In this document: positions 1-9,117 of the stretch, piece by piece
How the letters are laid out: each line of letters starts with the position of its first letter
Position numbering within the stretch: position 1 is the stretch's first letter
NCBI GenBank assembly: GCA_030158535.1
Contig: JAOASV010000043.1
Coordinates: 1-18,551, forward strand
Length of the DNA: 18,551 nt
Origin: Sediminibacterium sp.
Lineage (GTDB): Bacteria > Bacteroidota > Bacteroidia > Chitinophagales > Chitinophagaceae
Direction: 5' to 3'
Made by a program: the position numbers and the translations under genes
The notes under the pieces: generated by a model
What the model saw: the letters and a program-made list of their open reading frames with translations, nothing else
What the model was told of the DNA's origin: nothing
Database searches by the model: none

Positions 1-1
1 A

Positions 2-1855
2 GAAGGTACAGAAGGAGACACTTTGCAGTGGCACAAATGGTCTGGAACGGCAGTAGCTGTATTAGCTTGGATACTCTATAGTTATGCGAGCTTTATACAA
101 TCCAATAAAAAACTATCTATCTCAAGTGGTGTATTACTGTTTTTTTTAACCATAACAACCGGTCATTTTGGTGCAACCCTAACACATGGCGAAGGATTTT
201 TAACGGCGCCGCTCTATAAAAATGAGCCAAGCACATTAACGCTCGCAGAAGCGCGCATTTATCCAAATGTGGTAGCAACCATCTTCAAAGAAAAATGTGG
301 CACATGCCATAACAACAGCAATAAAAAAGGAGGCTTATCCTTAAGCGATTCTGTAGGTATTATGACGGGTGGCAAATCTGGAAAAGCAGTGGTTGCTGGT
401 GACTTACTCAAAAGTTTAGTAATCACCAGAGCACATTTACCGCTTTCCGATAAAAAACATATGCCTCCAATGGACAAGCCGCAATTAACGGCTGCAGAGC
501 TTGCCATTTTAGAAGCTTGGATTCAAAAAGGCGCACCATTTGACACAAAAATTACAAGTATTAAGAGTACAGACACACTTAGGATATTAGCAGAGCAGTA
601 TGTTAAACCGTATTTAGCCAAAGAAGAAAAATATGATTTTGATGCTGCTAGTGAATCAACCATTGATAAACTCAAATCAAATTATAGAGTAATCAAACAG
701 TTGGGTGAAAAATCTCCAGCACTCGCAGTTTCTTTTTATGGACAAACCATGTATAATTCTAGTACACTTACAGAACTAGATCCTATCAAAGAACAAATAG
801 TTCATTTGTATGCTGCAAAAATGCCTGTGTCCGACGCAGACATTTCATGGATTGGTAAACTACCCAACCTTAAAAGATTAAACGTTAACTATTCGAATGT
901 TACTGATAAAAGCATGGCAGAAATTGCATCCATGAAAAAAATTAATTCAGTTTCTGTGGCTGGAACAGCTATTACAATGCAAGGATTAAAAACACTACTT
1001 AGCAATAAAAATATTACTGAGATTTTTGTTTGGGATACTAAAATAAAACCTTCGGATATTAAAGCCATTAGCAAACAGTATGCGCAAATAAAAATAGACT
1101 ATGGTTTTGATGGTGCTGACACCCTCATCATTACACTTAATGATCCAGTTGTTTCTTTACCAAGCGGTTATTTTAAAGAAAATCAACCCATAGAAATCAA
1201 ACATGTGATCAAAGATGTAACCATCAGGTATACCCTTGATGGCACAGACCCCGACAGTACAAGTAGCCCTATTTATAAAAAGCCACTTGTATTAAACAAC
1301 ACGACCACTTTAAGCGTACGTGCATTTAAGAAAGGATGGAAAGGAAGTGCAACGGTAAGAAACTTTTATATGAAAGCGGGCTTCCCTGTTGCAGGTTATA
1401 AGCTAACCACACCACCAGATGCTAAATACAATATGAATGCCGCTACTGTTTTAACAGATTTGGATTTAGCAGACTACACCGATTTTTCAAGTAAGTGGTT
1501 GGGCTATCAAAACAATGAAGCCACTGTAGTGCTTGATATGGGCAGTCCTGTACAAACGAGTAGAATCATGGTTAATACGCTTCACGCAACAACATCCTAT
1601 ATATTGCCGCCTGTATCACTAATGGCCTGGGGTAGTAATGATAATAAAACATGGAAGCCACTTGCAAATATTAAACCTGAAATGCCAACCATGAATGATG
1701 CGCCATTTGCTCAAATGCTTGAGTTAAAATACCCAACTGCATCATTTAGATATTTGAAGATAACAGGACAGCCTATTAAGAAATTACCAAGTTGGCATCA
1801 AGGAAAAGGTACGCCAGGATGGTTTTTTATGAGTGAAATAACGGTCAATAATTAA
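2..1855 (+). CDS. Membrane c-type cytochrome protein with LRR-like, chitobiase-C-like and discoidin-like domains (5' truncated)
   Basis: This is the 3' part of a larger gene. The frame is open to the left edge, and the codons before the TTG at 23 (encoding EGTEGDT) continue the DUF2231-like membrane pattern that precedes WHKW, so the TTG is probably not the true start. Numbering from the TTG, two membrane segments lie near residues 8-25 and 33-52. A single haem-binding motif CGTCH is at 92-96, with a candidate distal methionine at M147 (HMPP), which resembles the planctomycete-type cytochrome domain. Leucine-rich-repeat-like sequence follows at about 270-345, a chitobiase/hexosaminidase C-terminal-like fold (RYTLDGTDP) at 375-448, and a discoidin (F5/8 C)-like segment at 475-608. 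The region after residue 52 is presumably periplasmic. A redox or carbohydrate-surface role is inferred; no substrate can be read from the sequence. Its stop overlaps the stop of the convergent ilvA. Confidence 0.85.
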   Translation, partial: EGTEGDTLQWHKWSGTAVAVLAWILYSYASFIQSNKKLSISSGVLLFFLTITTGHFGATLTHGEGFLTAPLYKNEPSTLTLAEARIYPNVVATIFKEKCGTCHNNSNKKGGLSLSDSVGIMTGGKSGKAVVAGDLLKSLVITRAHLPLSDKKHMPPMDKPQLTAAELAILEAWIQKGAPFDTKITSIKSTDTLRILAEQYVKPYLAKEEKYDFDAASESTIDKLKSNYRVIKQLGEKSPALAVSFYGQTMYNSSTLTELDPIKEQIVHLYAAKMPVSDADISWIGKLPNLKRLNVNYSNVTDKSMAEIASMKKINSVSVAGTAITMQGLKTLLSNKNITEIFVWDTKIKPSDIKAISKQYAQIKIDYGFDGADTLIITLNDPVVSLPSGYFKENQPIEIKHVIKDVTIRYTLDGTDPDSTSSPIYKKPLVLNNTTTLSVRAFKKGWKGSATVRNFYMKAGFPVAGYKLTTPPDAKYNMNAATVLTDLDLADYTDFSSKWLGYQNNEATVVLDMGSPVQTSRIMVNTLHATTSYILPPVSLMAWGSNDNKTWKPLANIKPEMPTMNDAPFAQMLELKYPTASFRYLKITGQPIKKLPSWHQGKGTPGWFFMSEITVNN

Positions 1856-3102
1856 ACCAGATACGCAAACACATTGTCATTTTTGTTGATTGCAGTATAA
1901 TTAATGTTATAACGTTTCATGTTATCAATCAGCACTTGATAGTTTTCTTGCGCTTGTAATTCAATAACAACTAGTGCGGGCGCACTATCCTTATTGTTTT
2001 TTCGCATGTACTCAAAGCGTGTAATATCGTCGGTGGGACCCAATACCTGATTTACAAATTCTTTTAATGCGCCTGGCCTTTGTGCAAAACGAATTAGAAA
2101 ATAATGTTTAAGACCTTCGTACTGTAAAGAACGCTCCTTGATTTCCTGCATGCGCTCAATATCATTGTTACTGCCACTCACAATACATACTATTTTCTTT
2201 CCTTTTATTTGATCAGCATAATCATCAAGTGCTGCAACAGATAATGCGCCAGCGGGTTCTACCACAATGGCTTCTTCGTTGTATAATTTTAAAATAGTAG
2301 AACATATTTTGCCTTCAGGCACAAGGTGCATGTCATCTATAACGCGTTTGCAAATATCAAAGGTTGCATCTCCTACACGCTTAACAGCAGCACCGTCAAC
2401 AAAACTATCAATATGATCAAGTTGCACGGGATGCCCAGCTTTAATCGCCGTAAGCATAGAAGGGGCGCCTTCTGGCTCAACTCCAATAATTTTGGTTTGT
2501 GGTGCTTCTGTTTTAAAATAAGCACCAACGCCAGCGCTCAATCCACCTCCACCAACGGGTAAAAAAATAAAATCGATATCCTGTAGATCTTCTAAAATTT
2601 CTATTCCTACCGTAGACTGGCCTTCGATAATTCTGATATTATCAAATGGAGGAATAAATGTTAACCCATGTTCCTCGGTATATTTTTTGGCAGCAACTGC
2701 GCAATCATCAAATGTATCACCTATTAATTTAACTTCTACAAAGCCTTCTCCAAACATTTTTGTTTGACTTACTTTTTGATTGGGCGTAATGATGGGCATA
2801 AATACCACGCCCTTTACATTTAACTTTTTACAGCTATATGCAAATCCTTGGGCGTGGTTTCCAGCGCTTGCACACACCACACCTTTAACGAGTTGGTTAG
2901 GCAGTAGCAAGCTCATCATATTATAAGCACCCCTTAATTTATAAGAGCGAACAATTTGTAAGTCCTCTCTTTTTAAGTACACATCGCAAGCATACTTACG
3001 CGACAAATTATGATTGTACGTAAGTGGCGTCTTTTTTACAACGTCTTGCAAACGTGCATAGGCACCGGCAAAGTCTAATTGAAAAACATTTGAATCCTGC
3101 AT
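1852..3102 (-). CDS. ilvA: Threonine ammonia-lyase (threonine dehydratase), biosynthetic
   Basis: This PLP enzyme deaminates threonine to 2-oxobutyrate, the committed step into isoleucine. The PLP lysine is K55 in SYKLRG, the substrate/phosphate loops are SAGNHAQG (79-86) and GGGGL (184-188), and SGSNND (309-314) closes the cofactor pocket. Residues about 333-416 form one ACT-like regulatory domain. At 416 residues it matches the short Bacillus/Corynebacterium-type enzyme rather than the roughly 514-residue E. coli form, which has two ACT-like domains. The regulatory domain and the location at the end of a complete isoleucine/valine operon argue for the biosynthetic enzyme rather than a catabolic TdcB type. 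It is the last gene of the operon, 11 bp after ilvC, and its stop overlaps the end of the convergent cytochrome gene, so no intergenic space is left for a terminator. Confidence 0.96.
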   Translation of the reverse strand: MQDSNVFQLDFAGAYARLQDVVKKTPLTYNHNLSRKYACDVYLKREDLQIVRSYKLRGAYNMMSLLLPNQLVKGVVCASAGNHAQGFAYSCKKLNVKGVVFMPIITPNQKVSQTKMFGEGFVEVKLIGDTFDDCAVAAKKYTEEHGLTFIPPFDNIRIIEGQSTVGIEILEDLQDIDFIFLPVGGGGLSAGVGAYFKTEAPQTKIIGVEPEGAPSMLTAIKAGHPVQLDHIDSFVDGAAVKRVGDATFDICKRVIDDMHLVPEGKICSTILKLYNEEAIVVEPAGALSVAALDDYADQIKGKKIVCIVSGSNNDIERMQEIKERSLQYEGLKHYFLIRFAQRPGALKEFVNQVLGPTDDITRFEYMRKNNKDSAPALVVIELQAQENYQVLIDNMKRYNINYTAINKNDNVFAYLV

Positions 3103-3113
3103 GAACCTTCTAA

Positions 3114-4163
3114 TTATTTTTGATTCTCCGGACGTAAACTTCTTACCGTTTTACCTGCTTGCCATAGTTCACTATCGCGTAGTTCAGCTAATTCTACTTC
3201 TAATTTTTCGCGGTAATCAGGCTTACTATTACTATCAATAGATTTTGCAGCTTCTTTACCTGCAGCTACACTTTCATAGAGTTCCGTAAAAACAGGCTTT
3301 GTTGCATCTCTAAATTTTTTCCACCAATCAAGTGCACCGCGTTGTGCAGTCGTAGAACAGTTGGCATACATCCAGTCCATACCGTTTTCGGCAACCAGTG
3401 GCATTAAAGATTGTGTTAACTCTTCTACCGTTTCATTAAATGCTTCCGAAGGTGTGTGCCCTTTACTACGTAGTACTTCATATTGAGCAGCAAAAATACC
3501 TTGGATCGCACCCATTAATGTACCACGCTCACCTGTTAAATCAGAAAAAACTTCTTTTTTGAAATCTGTTTCAAATAAATAACCGCTACCAATGGCAATA
3601 CCAAGTGCCACCACGCGCTCAAATGCTTTCCCAGTAGCATCTTGGAAAATAGCATAGCTAGAGTTTAATCCACGACCTTGTAAAAACATACGGCGAAGTG
3701 AAGTACCTGAGCCTTTAGGTGCTACTAAAAACACGTCCACATCTGCTGGAGGAACAATACCTGTTTGTTCTTTGTAGGTAATTCCAAATCCGTGAGAAAA
3801 GTAAAGTGCTTTTCCTGGTGTCAAATGTTTTTTTACTGTTGGCCACATTGCAATTTGCGCAGCGTCACTTAATAAATAACAGATAATGGTTCCGCGCTCA
3901 AGTGCCTCTTCAATTTCAAATAATGTTTGACCAGGAACAAAACCATCAGCTACTGCCTTATCCCAACTTTTGGAATTTTTACGCTGACCTACAATAACGT
4001 TTACGCCATTTTCTTTTTGATTAAGCGCCTGACCTGGGCCCTGAACACCATAACCAATAACTGCTACCACTTCATCTTTTAATACTTCTTGTGCTTTTGC
4101 TAATGGAAATTCTTCACGTGTTACAACGTTTTCTTCTACGCCACCAAAATTTAATTTTGCCAT
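3114..4163 (-). CDS. ilvC: Ketol-acid reductoisomerase (NADP-type, yeast-like motif variant)
   Basis: The enzyme isomerises and reduces acetolactate or acetohydroxybutyrate to dihydroxy acids, using Mg2+ and NADPH. The Rossmann motif is GYGVQGPGQ (37-45), where the common bacterial version reads GYGSQGHAQ. The following loop GQRKNSKSW (59-67) carries R and S residues typical of NADPH preference. H124 in SHGFG is the likely catalytic histidine. The knotted domain carries the metal ligands D208 and E212 (SDLTGERG) and the variant loop CSTTAQRG (269-276). At 349 residues it is near class I length, without the duplicated C-terminal domain of enterobacterial class II enzymes. The motif set resembles fungal Ilv5 and Bacteroidota enzymes. 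It is 26 bp downstream of ilvN. Confidence 0.97.
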   Translation of the reverse strand: MAKLNFGGVEENVVTREEFPLAKAQEVLKDEVVAVIGYGVQGPGQALNQKENGVNVIVGQRKNSKSWDKAVADGFVPGQTLFEIEEALERGTIICYLLSDAAQIAMWPTVKKHLTPGKALYFSHGFGITYKEQTGIVPPADVDVFLVAPKGSGTSLRRMFLQGRGLNSSYAIFQDATGKAFERVVALGIAIGSGYLFETDFKKEVFSDLTGERGTLMGAIQGIFAAQYEVLRSKGHTPSEAFNETVEELTQSLMPLVAENGMDWMYANCSTTAQRGALDWWKKFRDATKPVFTELYESVAAGKEAAKSIDSNSKPDYREKLEVELAELRDSELWQAGKTVRSLRPENQK

Positions 4164-4189
4164 GATTGCTGTTTTTATTTATTAATAAT

Positions 4190-4777
4190 TTACATCGAGA
4201 ATACCTCGGCTTGTTTATTTAAAAATTCATTTTCTATTAGTTCAGAAGCAGGTTCTACCGCTTCAAATTCTTTTAATTTTTCGTGAAAGCCATTGCTTGC
4301 TTTAATAATAGCTACGCGGGCGCTTCGCACAAATTCGATAAGACCATAAGGCGCTAATACGGCCAATAGTTTATCCGTTTCTTCGCGGTGACCCGTAGTT
4401 TCAAAAATGGTATAGTCTTTTCGTATCACTACTGCACGGGCACCAAATTCACGGAGTAGTCTTTCTACTTGTAATTTTTCTGCTACTTCGTCGGTAGGCA
4501 CTTTATAGAGTGCCAGCTCCTGCCACACAATTTCGTCGCCCGTATTAAAGTATGCTTTTAGTACTTCTACCTGACGCTCAATTTGTCTGCACAGTTTGCG
4601 AACCACTTCTTCAAATTCATTGATAACAATGGTGAAACGGTGAATCCCTTCTGCTTCGGAAGGAGACACATTTAAACTTTCGATATTAATTTTTCGGCGA
4701 GAAAAAATAATGGCGATCCGGTTTAACAAACCCACTTGGTTTTCTGTGTAAACGGTAATGGTATATTCCTGTTTCAT
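4190..4777 (-). CDS. ilvN: Acetolactate synthase small (regulatory) subunit
   Basis: This is the regulatory subunit that activates the IlvB catalytic subunit and in the family binds valine for feedback inhibition. The N-terminal ACT domain spans about residues 3-77, with the typical opening YTITVYTENQVGLLNRI and the strand INIESLNVSPSE. Residues about 85-165 form the conserved C-terminal domain (RELALYKV-type segment, then FGARAVVI and LIEFVRSARVAI). At 195 residues it is a little longer than the IlvH type of about 160, owing to a charged tail. It starts 5 bp after the ilvB stop, which suggests translational coupling that would balance the two subunits. Confidence 0.95.
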   Translation of the reverse strand: MKQEYTITVYTENQVGLLNRIAIIFSRRKINIESLNVSPSEAEGIHRFTIVINEFEEVVRKLCRQIERQVEVLKAYFNTGDEIVWQELALYKVPTDEVAEKLQVERLLREFGARAVVIRKDYTIFETTGHREETDKLLAVLAPYGLIEFVRSARVAIIKASNGFHEKLKEFEAVEPASELIENEFLNKQAEVFSM

Positions 4778-4782
4778 ACTTA

Positions 4783-6522
4783 TTATTTTAACCTGATTTC
4801 AGATACGCTACAACCTTGTGGTACCATTGGAAATACATTGTCTTCTTTGCCCACCATCACTTCTAGTAAATAGGAGTCTTTTGAGTCCAACATTTTTTGA
4901 AGTGCTTCTTTCAAATTTTTTCTATCATCCACACTGTTGCCTTCGAGACCATATGCTTTTACGAGTTGTACATAGTCGGGGCTTTGTATATCAACAAAAG
5001 AATAGCGTTTGTCATGAAAGAGTTGTTGCCACTGACGCACCATTCCTAAAAAACGGTTGTTTAAAATGAGCATTTTAACGGACACCTGTGCTTGCATGAT
5101 AGTACCTAGTTCTTGCAGTGTCATCTGAAATCCACCATCACCAATGATGGCCACTACTTCGCGATGCGGCGCTCCAAACTTGGCGCCAATAGCCGCAGGA
5201 AGTGCAAAGCCCATGGTACCAAGGCCTCCAGACGTGATATTGCTTTTTGATTCATTAAATTTTGCATACCTACATGCAACCATCTGATGTTGTCCAACAT
5301 CTGTTACAATAATGGCGTCACCGTTTGTAAGTTCATTAAGTGCTTCTACTACTTCACCCATGGTTATTTCACCACTGGCAGGATGTAGTTCTTGATCAAT
5401 GACAATATCGTGCTCTTGCTTTGTATATGAATGAAAAGTATTCAACCAATCGGTATGCTTTTTTTCATGAACCAGCGCTGTTAATAATGGAAGTGTTTCT
5501 TTACAATCGCCCCAAACAGGTACTGTAGATTTTACATTCTTGTCAATTTCGGCAGGGTCAATATCGAGGTGAATGAGTTTTGCTTGCTTTGCGTATTTAT
5601 CAAGTCTTCCGGTAACGCGGTCATCAAAACGCATGCCCACTGCAATTAACACATCACACTCGTTGGTTAATACATTGGGACCGTAATTTCCGTGCATCCC
5701 AAGCATACCCACATTTTGAGGATGACTTGTAGGTAGTGCACTAAGGCCTAAAATAGTCCATGCTGCAGGTAATCCCGCTTTTTCAATAAAGGCTTTAAAT
5801 TCTTCTTCGGCTCTTCCTAAAATAACCCCTTGTCCAAAAATGACAAATGGTTTTTTGGCTTCATTGATTAGCGCAGCCGCCTCTTTGATATAAGATTTTC
5901 GAACAATGGGCTTCGGTCTATAACTACGAATATGATCGCATTTTGTGTAGCCTGTATAACTAAACTTTTGTAGCTGCGCATTTTTTGCAATATCAATAAG
6001 TACAGGACCAGGTCTACCGGTGCTTGCAATAAAAAATGCTTTGGCTAATACTTGTGGAATTTCAGTAGCGTCTGTTACTTGATAATTCCATTTGGTAACA
6101 GGCGTTGTGATATTGATGATGTCCGTTTCTTGAAAAGCATCCGTACCTAATAAATGCGCAAACACTTGACCCGTAATACAAACAAGTGGTGTACTATCAA
6201 TGAGTGCATCTGCAAGTCCAGTCACTAAATTAGTAGCACCAGGCCCCGATGTAGCAAATACAACACCCGTTCTGCCACTACTTCTCGCATAGCCCTGACC
6301 AGCATGAATACCTCCTTGCTCATGACGCACTAAAATATGTTTGAGCCTGTCGTGGTAATCATAGAGTGCATCATAAATAGGCATAATAGCACCACCAGGA
6401 TAACCAAAAATAGTATCCACCCCTTCTGCAATAAATGCTTCGAGTACCGCCTGCGATCCTGATATTTCTACCGGATGTTCAGGTGTAGCTAAAGATGGTT
6501 TTGTTAGTTCTGCTTGCATCAT
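4783..6522 (-). CDS. ilvB: Acetolactate synthase large (catalytic) subunit
   Basis: This ThDP-dependent enzyme condenses pyruvate with pyruvate or 2-oxobutyrate, the first shared step of valine/leucine and isoleucine synthesis. The N-terminal PYR domain has GYPGGAIMPIYD (40-51) and the cofactor-activating glutamate E68 in VRHEQGG. The middle domain carries the RFDDRVTG segment (298-305). The C-terminal PP domain holds the ThDP/Mg motif GDGGFQM (461-467) followed by NN (488-489) and FLGMVRQWQ (491-499), which is characteristic of acetohydroxyacid synthases rather than pyruvate oxidase or glyoxylate carboligase. Length is 579 residues, normal for the family. Two adjacent in-frame ATGs (6522 and 6519) are both possible starts. 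The gene lies 8 bp after ilvD and 5 bp before its partner ilvN. Confidence 0.97.
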   Translation of the reverse strand: MMQAELTKPSLATPEHPVEISGSQAVLEAFIAEGVDTIFGYPGGAIMPIYDALYDYHDRLKHILVRHEQGGIHAGQGYARSSGRTGVVFATSGPGATNLVTGLADALIDSTPLVCITGQVFAHLLGTDAFQETDIINITTPVTKWNYQVTDATEIPQVLAKAFFIASTGRPGPVLIDIAKNAQLQKFSYTGYTKCDHIRSYRPKPIVRKSYIKEAAALINEAKKPFVIFGQGVILGRAEEEFKAFIEKAGLPAAWTILGLSALPTSHPQNVGMLGMHGNYGPNVLTNECDVLIAVGMRFDDRVTGRLDKYAKQAKLIHLDIDPAEIDKNVKSTVPVWGDCKETLPLLTALVHEKKHTDWLNTFHSYTKQEHDIVIDQELHPASGEITMGEVVEALNELTNGDAIIVTDVGQHQMVACRYAKFNESKSNITSGGLGTMGFALPAAIGAKFGAPHREVVAIIGDGGFQMTLQELGTIMQAQVSVKMLILNNRFLGMVRQWQQLFHDKRYSFVDIQSPDYVQLVKAYGLEGNSVDDRKNLKEALQKMLDSKDSYLLEVMVGKEDNVFPMVPQGCSVSEIRLK

Positions 6523-6530
6523 TTTAGTAT

Positions 6531-8216
6531 TTATAGTTCATCTGTTACACAACCCTGCGAAGCGTCTTTTACACACTGCGCATATTTAAACAACAAACCC
6601 TTTGTTACATTTAATTTAGGTGCTACCCATTTTGCGCGGCGCGCTGCAATGGTTTCATCATCTACTTTTAATGTCATTTTTTTAGTGGCAACATTTAATT
6701 CAATTACGTCATTGTCTTCTACAAGTGCAATTAATCCACCCACAAAAGCTTCTGGCGTAATATGTCCTACCACAAAACCATGTGTACCACCACTAAATCT
6801 TCCATCGGTAATAAGCGCTACTGATTTTCCAAGTCCCGCACCAATAATCGCAGAGGTAGGCTTTAGCATTTCAGGCATACCCGGTGCACCTCTAGGGCCT
6901 ACTTGTCTAATCACCACAACGTCTCCTGCTTTAATGCGTCCCGAATGAATACCTGCAATGAGCTCCTCTTCACCATCAAATACACGCGCTGGCCCTTCAA
7001 AGAGCTCGCCTTCTTTACCACTAATTTTTGCTACAGAACCACCGGTAGCTAAATTGCCGTATAAAATTTGCAGGTGTCCCGTTGGTTTAATAGGATGGGA
7101 AAGTGGTTTTATAATTTTTTGTTGATCGAAATCTAAATCAGGAACAGCAGCTAAATTTTCTGCCATTGTTTTTCCGGTTACGGTTAAACAATCACCATGC
7201 AGTAGCCCTTCTTTTAATAAATATTTCATAACAGCAGGTACGCCACCATACTGATGTAAATCTTGCATCAAATATTTGCCACTCGGTTTAAAATCGGCAA
7301 GTACCGGTACCTTATCGCTAATGGTTTGAAAATCATCTTGCGTTACTTTTACACCTACACTTTTTGCCATTGAAATCATGTGCAAGACAGCGTTGGTACT
7401 ACCGCCTAGCACCATAATTATCGTTATAGCATTTTCAAATGCTTTACGCGTCATGATATCAGAAGGCTTGATATCTTTTTCGAGCAAATGATATATTGCT
7501 TTACCAGCGTCTACGCATTCCTTCTTTTTTTCGGGACTTAACGCTGGGTTAGAAGAAGAATAAGGAAGACTCATGCCCAGTGCTTCAATGGCAGATGCCA
7601 TGGTATTGGCAGTATACATACCACCACATGCTCCTGCGCCCGGACAAGCGTGCTGTATAATTCCTTTAAAATCTGCTTCTTCTAATTCGCCGGCTAATTT
7701 TTGACCGAGTGCTTCAAATGCAGAAACAATATTTAAATCTTGACCTTTATAATGCCCCGGTGCAATGGTTCCACCATACACCATAATGGAAGGTCTATTT
7801 AATCGGCCCATGGCAATTAAACTTCCTGGCATATTTTTATCACAACCCGGAATCGCAATGATACCATCATAATATTGTGCACCACAAATGGCTTCAATAG
7901 AATCTGCAATAACGTCTCTACTCACTAAAGAATAACGCATACCAGGTGTTCCATTACTCATACCATCACTCACGCCAATGGTATTAAATACAAGGCCAAC
8001 CATTTGTGCATCCCACACTCCTTTTTTTACAACCGCTGCTAAATCATTTAAGTGCATGTTACAAGTATTGCCATCGTAACCCATGCTTGCAATACCTACT
8101 TGCGGTTTTGCTAAATCGGCATCTGTTAAACCAATACCATAATACATGGCCTGCGCAGCAGGTTGCGTTGTGTCTTGGGTAAGTGTTTTACTATACTTAT
8201 TTAATTCGTTTGCCAT
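6531..8216 (-). CDS. ilvD: Dihydroxy-acid dehydratase
   Basis: This Fe-S enzyme dehydrates dihydroxyisovalerate and dihydroxymethylvalerate to the 2-oxo acids that IlvE transaminates. Three cysteines sit in the expected cluster positions: C52 (GNTCNMH), C125 (GCDKNMPG) and C197 ([12 protein letters not shown]). This three-cysteine pattern is usual for the [2Fe-2S] subtype. GGSTNAVLH (271-279) and GRFSGGTHG (472-480, with catalytic serine S475) are intact. The 561-residue length fits the shorter IlvD class rather than the E. coli enzyme of about 616. The related sugar-acid dehydratases share this fold, but the operon context makes IlvD clear. It lies 5 bp after ilvE and 8 bp before ilvB. Confidence 0.97.
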   Translation of the reverse strand: MANELNKYSKTLTQDTTQPAAQAMYYGIGLTDADLAKPQVGIASMGYDGNTCNMHLNDLAAVVKKGVWDAQMVGLVFNTIGVSDGMSNGTPGMRYSLVSRDVIADSIEAICGAQYYDGIIAIPGCDKNMPGSLIAMGRLNRPSIMVYGGTIAPGHYKGQDLNIVSAFEALGQKLAGELEEADFKGIIQHACPGAGACGGMYTANTMASAIEALGMSLPYSSSNPALSPEKKKECVDAGKAIYHLLEKDIKPSDIMTRKAFENAITIIMVLGGSTNAVLHMISMAKSVGVKVTQDDFQTISDKVPVLADFKPSGKYLMQDLHQYGGVPAVMKYLLKEGLLHGDCLTVTGKTMAENLAAVPDLDFDQQKIIKPLSHPIKPTGHLQILYGNLATGGSVAKISGKEGELFEGPARVFDGEEELIAGIHSGRIKAGDVVVIRQVGPRGAPGMPEMLKPTSAIIGAGLGKSVALITDGRFSGGTHGFVVGHITPEAFVGGLIALVEDNDVIELNVATKKMTLKVDDETIAARRAKWVAPKLNVTKGLLFKYAQCVKDASQGCVTDEL

Positions 8217-8221
8217 TAATT

Positions 8222-9097
8222 TTAATTTGTGCGTACTAATTTTTGATACGCAGATTGAATTTTTTTACTTGCAGTGTCGTCCCAGTTTTTTGTAAATGGC
8301 ACATCGTCTATCGATTCGAGACCTATCACTTCTGCTGCTGTACCACAAAAAAATGCAGCATCGGCTCCTTTGATAGCATCAATACCAAAACTAGTTTCTA
8401 CTACTGGGATATTATGTGCAGCGCATAGTTCAATAACTGTTGCGCGTGTAATTCCTGGTAAAATGTTCCCTAAACTTGGGGTATACAGCGTGCCATCTTT
8501 TTCAAAAAACACATTGGCACCTGGCGCTTCTGCTACATGATCGTGCATGTCTAAAAGCAGCGCCTCATCATATCCGGCCGCTTTAGCTTCCTGACTTGCC
8601 ATAATAGAGTTTACATAATGACCTGCTGCTTTTGCATGAATTTTAAATCCTTTTGGATTGGGGCGCTGGAATGAAGAAGTCATCACACGAATTCTTTTGT
8701 CTCCTAAAAAAGGACCCATTTCCCAGGCCTGAATAAATACAAACGATTCTGTGTTTTGCGTAAACGACATATTTGCTGGCGCATACACCACCGGTCTTAT
8801 ATATGCATCGCCTAAATTGTTTAATGCAAGTAGTTTATTTGTGCTCTCAATTAAACTTTCTGTGTTGTAGGTATAAGGAAGGTTAATAGCTTCTGCAGAG
8901 GCTTTAAAACGGTCAAAATGCTCTTTTGCCTTAAATATTTTTGTAGTGCCATCCTCTGTTTTATAAGAACGAATGCCTTCAAATACAGAATAGCCATAAT
9001 GAAGTGACTGACTATACAAATCCATTTTTGCATCCGCCGCTTTTACAAATTCACCGTTTAAAAAGAGGACCGTATTTTCGTTATAGTAGGAAGCCAT
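8222..9097 (-). CDS. ilvE: Branched-chain amino acid aminotransferase (fold IV)
   Basis: This PLP enzyme of fold type IV transfers an amino group from glutamate to the three branched-chain 2-oxo acids, the last step for isoleucine, valine and leucine. The N-terminus has the hallmark [13 protein letters not shown] (33-45). The Schiff-base lysine is K156 in [11 protein letters not shown], and the downstream glutamate is E190 in [10 protein letters not shown], matching the family pattern around the cofactor. The phosphate-binding segment PGITRATV lies near 214-221. At 291 residues it is close to the usual class I length of about 300. D-amino-acid aminotransferase and aminodeoxychorismate lyase share the fold, but position within a complete leu/ilv operon supports IlvE. 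Confidence 0.95.
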   Translation of the reverse strand: MASYYNENTVLFLNGEFVKAADAKMDLYSQSLHYGYSVFEGIRSYKTEDGTTKIFKAKEHFDRFKASAEAINLPYTYNTESLIESTNKLLALNNLGDAYIRPVVYAPANMSFTQNTESFVFIQAWEMGPFLGDKRIRVMTSSFQRPNPKGFKIHAKAAGHYVNSIMASQEAKAAGYDEALLLDMHDHVAEAPGANVFFEKDGTLYTPSLGNILPGITRATVIELCAAHNIPVVETSFGIDAIKGADAAFFCGTAAEVIGLESIDDVPFTKNWDDTASKKIQSAYQKLVRTN

Positions 9098-9117
9098 AAT
9101 TTTTTATTTGCGCTTGA

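Noticed and set aside
6514..6948. 144-codon open frame on the plus strand
   Set aside because: It lies wholly opposite the end of ilvD and the start of ilvB, both with intact family motifs; its translation is low-complexity Ser/Thr/Pro-rich and matches nothing recognisable.
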